A DNA stretch of 64,000 nucleotides, taken from assembly GCA_009869945.1 (NCBI GenBank), contig WIXG01000231.1, positions 61,861 through 125,860 of the forward strand, written 5' to 3'. Made by a program: the position numbers and the translations under genes. Below the pieces are notes generated by a model that worked only from the letters and a program-made list of their open reading frames with translations, was not told where the DNA came from and did not search any database. Shown piece by piece: positions 60,694 to 64,000 of the stretch; the first letter of the stretch is position 1, and each line of letters starts with the position of its first letter. The DNA is from Mesaphorura yosii (lineage: Eukaryota > Arthropoda > Collembola > Poduromorpha > Tullbergiidae).

Positions 60694-63600
60694 TTATCTT
60701 CGTCTAATTCGTCTTACTGTTGTACTACAATCTTGCTGGTCGTCCAGTCCGTTGCTCGTCATCATTTGCTGATCTGTTTGGCACCCGAGAGTCTGAGTTG
60801 TGGTTTCCTTTAGAAAAATCCCGGTGTTGTTGTTCAGAACTCCATTTAGTCGTACCCCTGAATGCTGTTGTGGCTGTAGTCCATTCACTCCGGTGACACC
60901 GACTCCTTCGACTTCATCCTCGTCTTCCGTTCCAATCACTCCGTGACCGTTCGCAACCGCGCCAAGCATCGGCCCATCACCACCGTCGGTGTACGTGGAA
61001 GTGCTGATGCTGCTCGTGCTGCTTCCGCTGCTCATCGGCTGTTGAATTATGACTCCATTGCTCAGAAGTTCGTCTCCAGCCGCTGGTCTGTCATGGTTAA
61101 TGTTATTATTCGTCTCCACCAGAAAGGAGCTCGTTGTCTGACAAGAGTTGTCGCACTTGTGATTGCCATCCTCCGCTTCGTTGGTCAGCAGCGTTGAGGA
61201 AGATTGAGGATCACCATTACTGCTGCTGCTCGCACTGCCGCCGAGTAATGCCAATGTCAAAAGGCTATTAGGGCTTTCAACATTCTCATTTTGTTCTTGT
61301 TGTTCGTTGTCCTACAATTGGAAATAAGAGGCGACGGGAAATTAATGGCGAGATCATTTACTAACGGACGAGTGTGACTGGAATGACTGATCAGAATGAG
61401 ACATGAGTGGACAGTTGGATTAGTTGGGAACAGAACCCTACTGGGCAACCTAATACCCTACTAGACTCGAAAATTTTGCTTCCAAGGTGAAATGACAATT
61501 TGTCAAACAGAATTATCCAATACGACTAAACACATTCAAGCCATGAAGCTTGGAGAGACTAGTTTGGTGGTTGACGAAGAAATCCAAATTCTAAATTCTC
61601 GAGCCTTTGAATCTTGAGGAGTTTCCGTTTGTCATAACGCCTGGTTAAATTGCGAATTTCTCCATTCCAGTTTACGTCTATCGGAAGACTACCATAAGTG
61701 TCTCATTAATGCATCTTTCAATGCGTGAGATAAAGACGCCGGCCCGGTTTCACCTTTTTTGCTTTATCTAACAATAGAACGGGAAACGGGATCGTATAAT
61801 GATCCATTTTGTCTTGCATAATATTCGCCCAAGCATCGTCAACATCAATAGTTCTCCAGAATGAGCCCAAGAAGCGTGGATGTAAGAAAAGGCCAGATCA
61901 AAGAGCTGCATGCATGAAATGATAACAATAAAGGGCGCTAGACGCTAAGAACACCTAAATATGTAAATTTAAGGAATCAAAATGATAGAACTGCAGCGGC
62001 AATAGAAATAAAGTTCCCATTACAGCGACTACCGACTATTTTCTGCGTTATGCATTACGTTTACACTTCTTGCCAGCGACTGACAGACGTGGCAGATGAC
62101 AGAGTAAATATTTAGCTGCGTTGGAACTGTGAGCGAAATAAAGAGGGCAGGAACTCAGGAACAAAACAGAGAATGACAGAGGCTCATAGGGCAATGTTGC
62201 AAACGTCCGCAAGTAAACCACGAAGGAAAGACAGAAAGCCTCATTTCTGATTCAGTTCGTTACATCAATCATTTTCACTCATCTTGCTAATGTAGTGCAT
62301 TTCATCAAAGGAGAGTTTAATTCACAGGCAATTGCAACAAATGCAAGATGCAAACACGCCAAGCCAGAAATGCGATGAGTTTTGTGCTGAATGCTTCCAG
62401 GAAACTTAGTCCGTTTCATTTCTCATATCTGTCACTGCAAAGCGATGCCCATTTGTCGTAGCGTTATAGAAAACCGACTAAATGATGATGGCAATGAATC
62501 TTGGATCCAACTCAGCTATAAAATTGAAACATCAATTCCTGACAGATGCTTCCCACCCCAAAAGAAACATAAAACCATCGGGAATGAAAGAAATCCAAAC
62601 TTAGTTGGAGATTTAAAACGTCTTCATCATCATTTTCTGCCACATAAAATACGACATGTAGGAAATGCCTGCCGTAGCCACACCAGACCGCGCAACAGCG
62701 GCTATAAACGAGTTTGAATCAAAGCAATGCGAGATAAAAGATGATGGAAAGAAGATCCTGCCATTATTCTTGTTGGAAGGCACACAACAGCAACAGAAAC
62801 GGAAGTCATTTCCTTCCTGCTTTTTGCCTTTGCCTCGCGGATAAAGCTCCACGACCTCCATGTCTCAATCTTTTTACCTCCTTTGTCTTTTTTCAAAATA
62901 GGATCAGAAAATCTTAGATGAGTCATGAGTCTCGTCTCTCGTGAGTTGTATTGCATTTCGAACATCTTGCTTCGAAAGGTATCGGCCGGGGATCCGACTT
63001 GAACAAAAAGAGAAAGCGCAGTCATAAAGATCTGGCAATCTTGCCAATACTTTCCTCTTGGCTTTCATATTTACGGCGATTAGATTGCACTTTTGGATGT
63101 GGAGGGATTGATTCCTTACTCGTCTTGTTAATCTTTAAACGTAAATCTACGGTGCTGAGGCGTAGAAACGCTTACGCTGCAATAATTGAGATATTTTATG
63201 ACCACCGCTTCGCCCATCGCATTGGTTGAGTTGGAACGTTGAAAGAAGTCATTTACGAACATGATTAATGGTGTGTTTTATGAGGTTTCATATAATAGCT
63301 TCAAAATCCCTGCCAACTTGCCAACGCCAACTCTTCAACCAGCTCGGCTTCATCGACCTTTGTCTAGTCTGCTCCAATTACTAATGGGAATTTGTCTTTA
63401 TAGTGTTTTCAGAAACCCGAGGATTGGGCGAAGCCTACTCACAGTGTTCGAAAACCACAATCAAAATAACATTCGACTTTCACAACCTATTTGATTCGAC
63501 CAGGACACTGGCTCTTCGCTCATTTTCCAGAATTCGCCATTTTCTCCAATTAATTAAGTAATTTAATCTGACTGGACGCGAAATAACAAATATCAACAGT

Positions 63601-63736
63601 CTAACACTCATCTCAAATGTCAGGAAACCTTGTCCAATAATTTGGCTCAGCCGTTCCAAAGCGTGGAATCTTCGTGTAAATCAATGGCAACATTATTTAC
63701 ACAGTGACTTACTTGATCACCTCCATTCGACTCCAT
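60694..63736 (-). CDS. Ser/Asn/Gly-rich protein of unknown function, gene only partly resolved
   Basis: The first coding exon (63713-63769) has an acceptor TTTTCAG and a start at 63736, and reads MESNGGDQ, then CAA|GTAAGT. It joins in phase 0 to a long exon starting at 61311 (acceptor AATTGTAG). That exon is rich in Ser, Asn, Gly and Gln and acidic in places. It either runs to a stop at 60694 (ending TVRRIRRR) or, more likely, splices out at 60718 (ACA|GTAAGACG). Possible later exons lie at about 60394-60567, 60277-60373 and 60044-60250, but none is decisive. Near the end, KETTTQTLGCQTD contains two overlapping TQT/CQT dynein-light-chain-type motifs. The composition suggests a nuclear regulatory protein. 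I recognise no family. A leader exon probably lies beyond 63770. Confidence 0.55.
61312..63712. other. Large intron of the Ser/Asn/Gly-rich gene
   Basis: This 2.4-kb interval lies between the two supported exons of the - strand gene. Open frames within it are short and lack splice support, and nothing recognisable was seen. Confidence 0.4.
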
Positions 63737-64000
63737 CCCGAGTTGATAGATATTTATCAAATGCGCAGTCTGAAAAGAAATGAAACAATAGTCAGAAGCA
63801 AGACCAATTTGTCGCCGTTTAGTTTTATCTTCAAAAAACTGAGTATGGAAGAGTTGAGGAAAATGCAATACAGAGTCTGTTAGTAGTCCCATTCGCATTG
63901 TTGCTTTTGTTGCTTTCGTTACTTATACAAAAGCAAAATTTTGTTGTCACGTGACAGTTTCAGCAAAAGCAGATTCATAAGGAAAGCAATAAAAGTTACT

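Overview
The window looks like arthropod DNA, most likely from a crustacean such as Daphnia. This is an inference from three things: many GT-AG introns of about 60-100 bp, moderate A+T content, and a secreted protein with an arthropod RR-type cuticle domain. All gene models below were read by eye from splice signals, reading phase and known families; no search was run.

Left third (about 4.6-36.4 kb): two paralogous type II membrane proteins of the DPP4/DPP6/DPP10 family (prolyl oligopeptidase clan) lie tail to tail. The + strand copy (CDS 7741-15218) has lost the catalytic serine, the oxyanion tyrosine and one of the two N-terminus-anchoring glutamates, so it resembles DPP6/DPP10 potassium-channel partners. 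The - strand copy (CDS 17333-25653) keeps every catalytic residue. Both seem to use alternative first exons that encode only the cytoplasmic tail. Each has a far-upstream exon of exactly 27 nt encoding an acidic 9-residue tail (4584-4610 and 36341-36367), so most of the apparently empty DNA from 25.7 to 36.3 kb is probably first intron.

Middle (36.4-46 kb): mostly gene-poor. A compact divergent pair of small unrecognised genes sits at about 39.35-40.43 kb. A secreted protein follows at 44623-45850, joining a cuticle RR domain to Met/His/Asp-rich repeats separated by Gly-Lys-Arg sites.

Right third (46.5-64 kb): dense nuclear and chromatin genes. These are Rae1 (-), CTCF with 11 zinc fingers (+), a BAP18-like SANT protein (+), a TPR-SET methyltransferase-like gene (+), and a partly resolved Ser/Asn/Gly-rich gene (-) entering from the right edge. 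Rae1 and CTCF are divergent neighbours.

Main points for follow-up: the active/inactive DPP pair with matching alternative tail exons, the RR-domain/GKR-repeat protein, and the small divergent gene pair.
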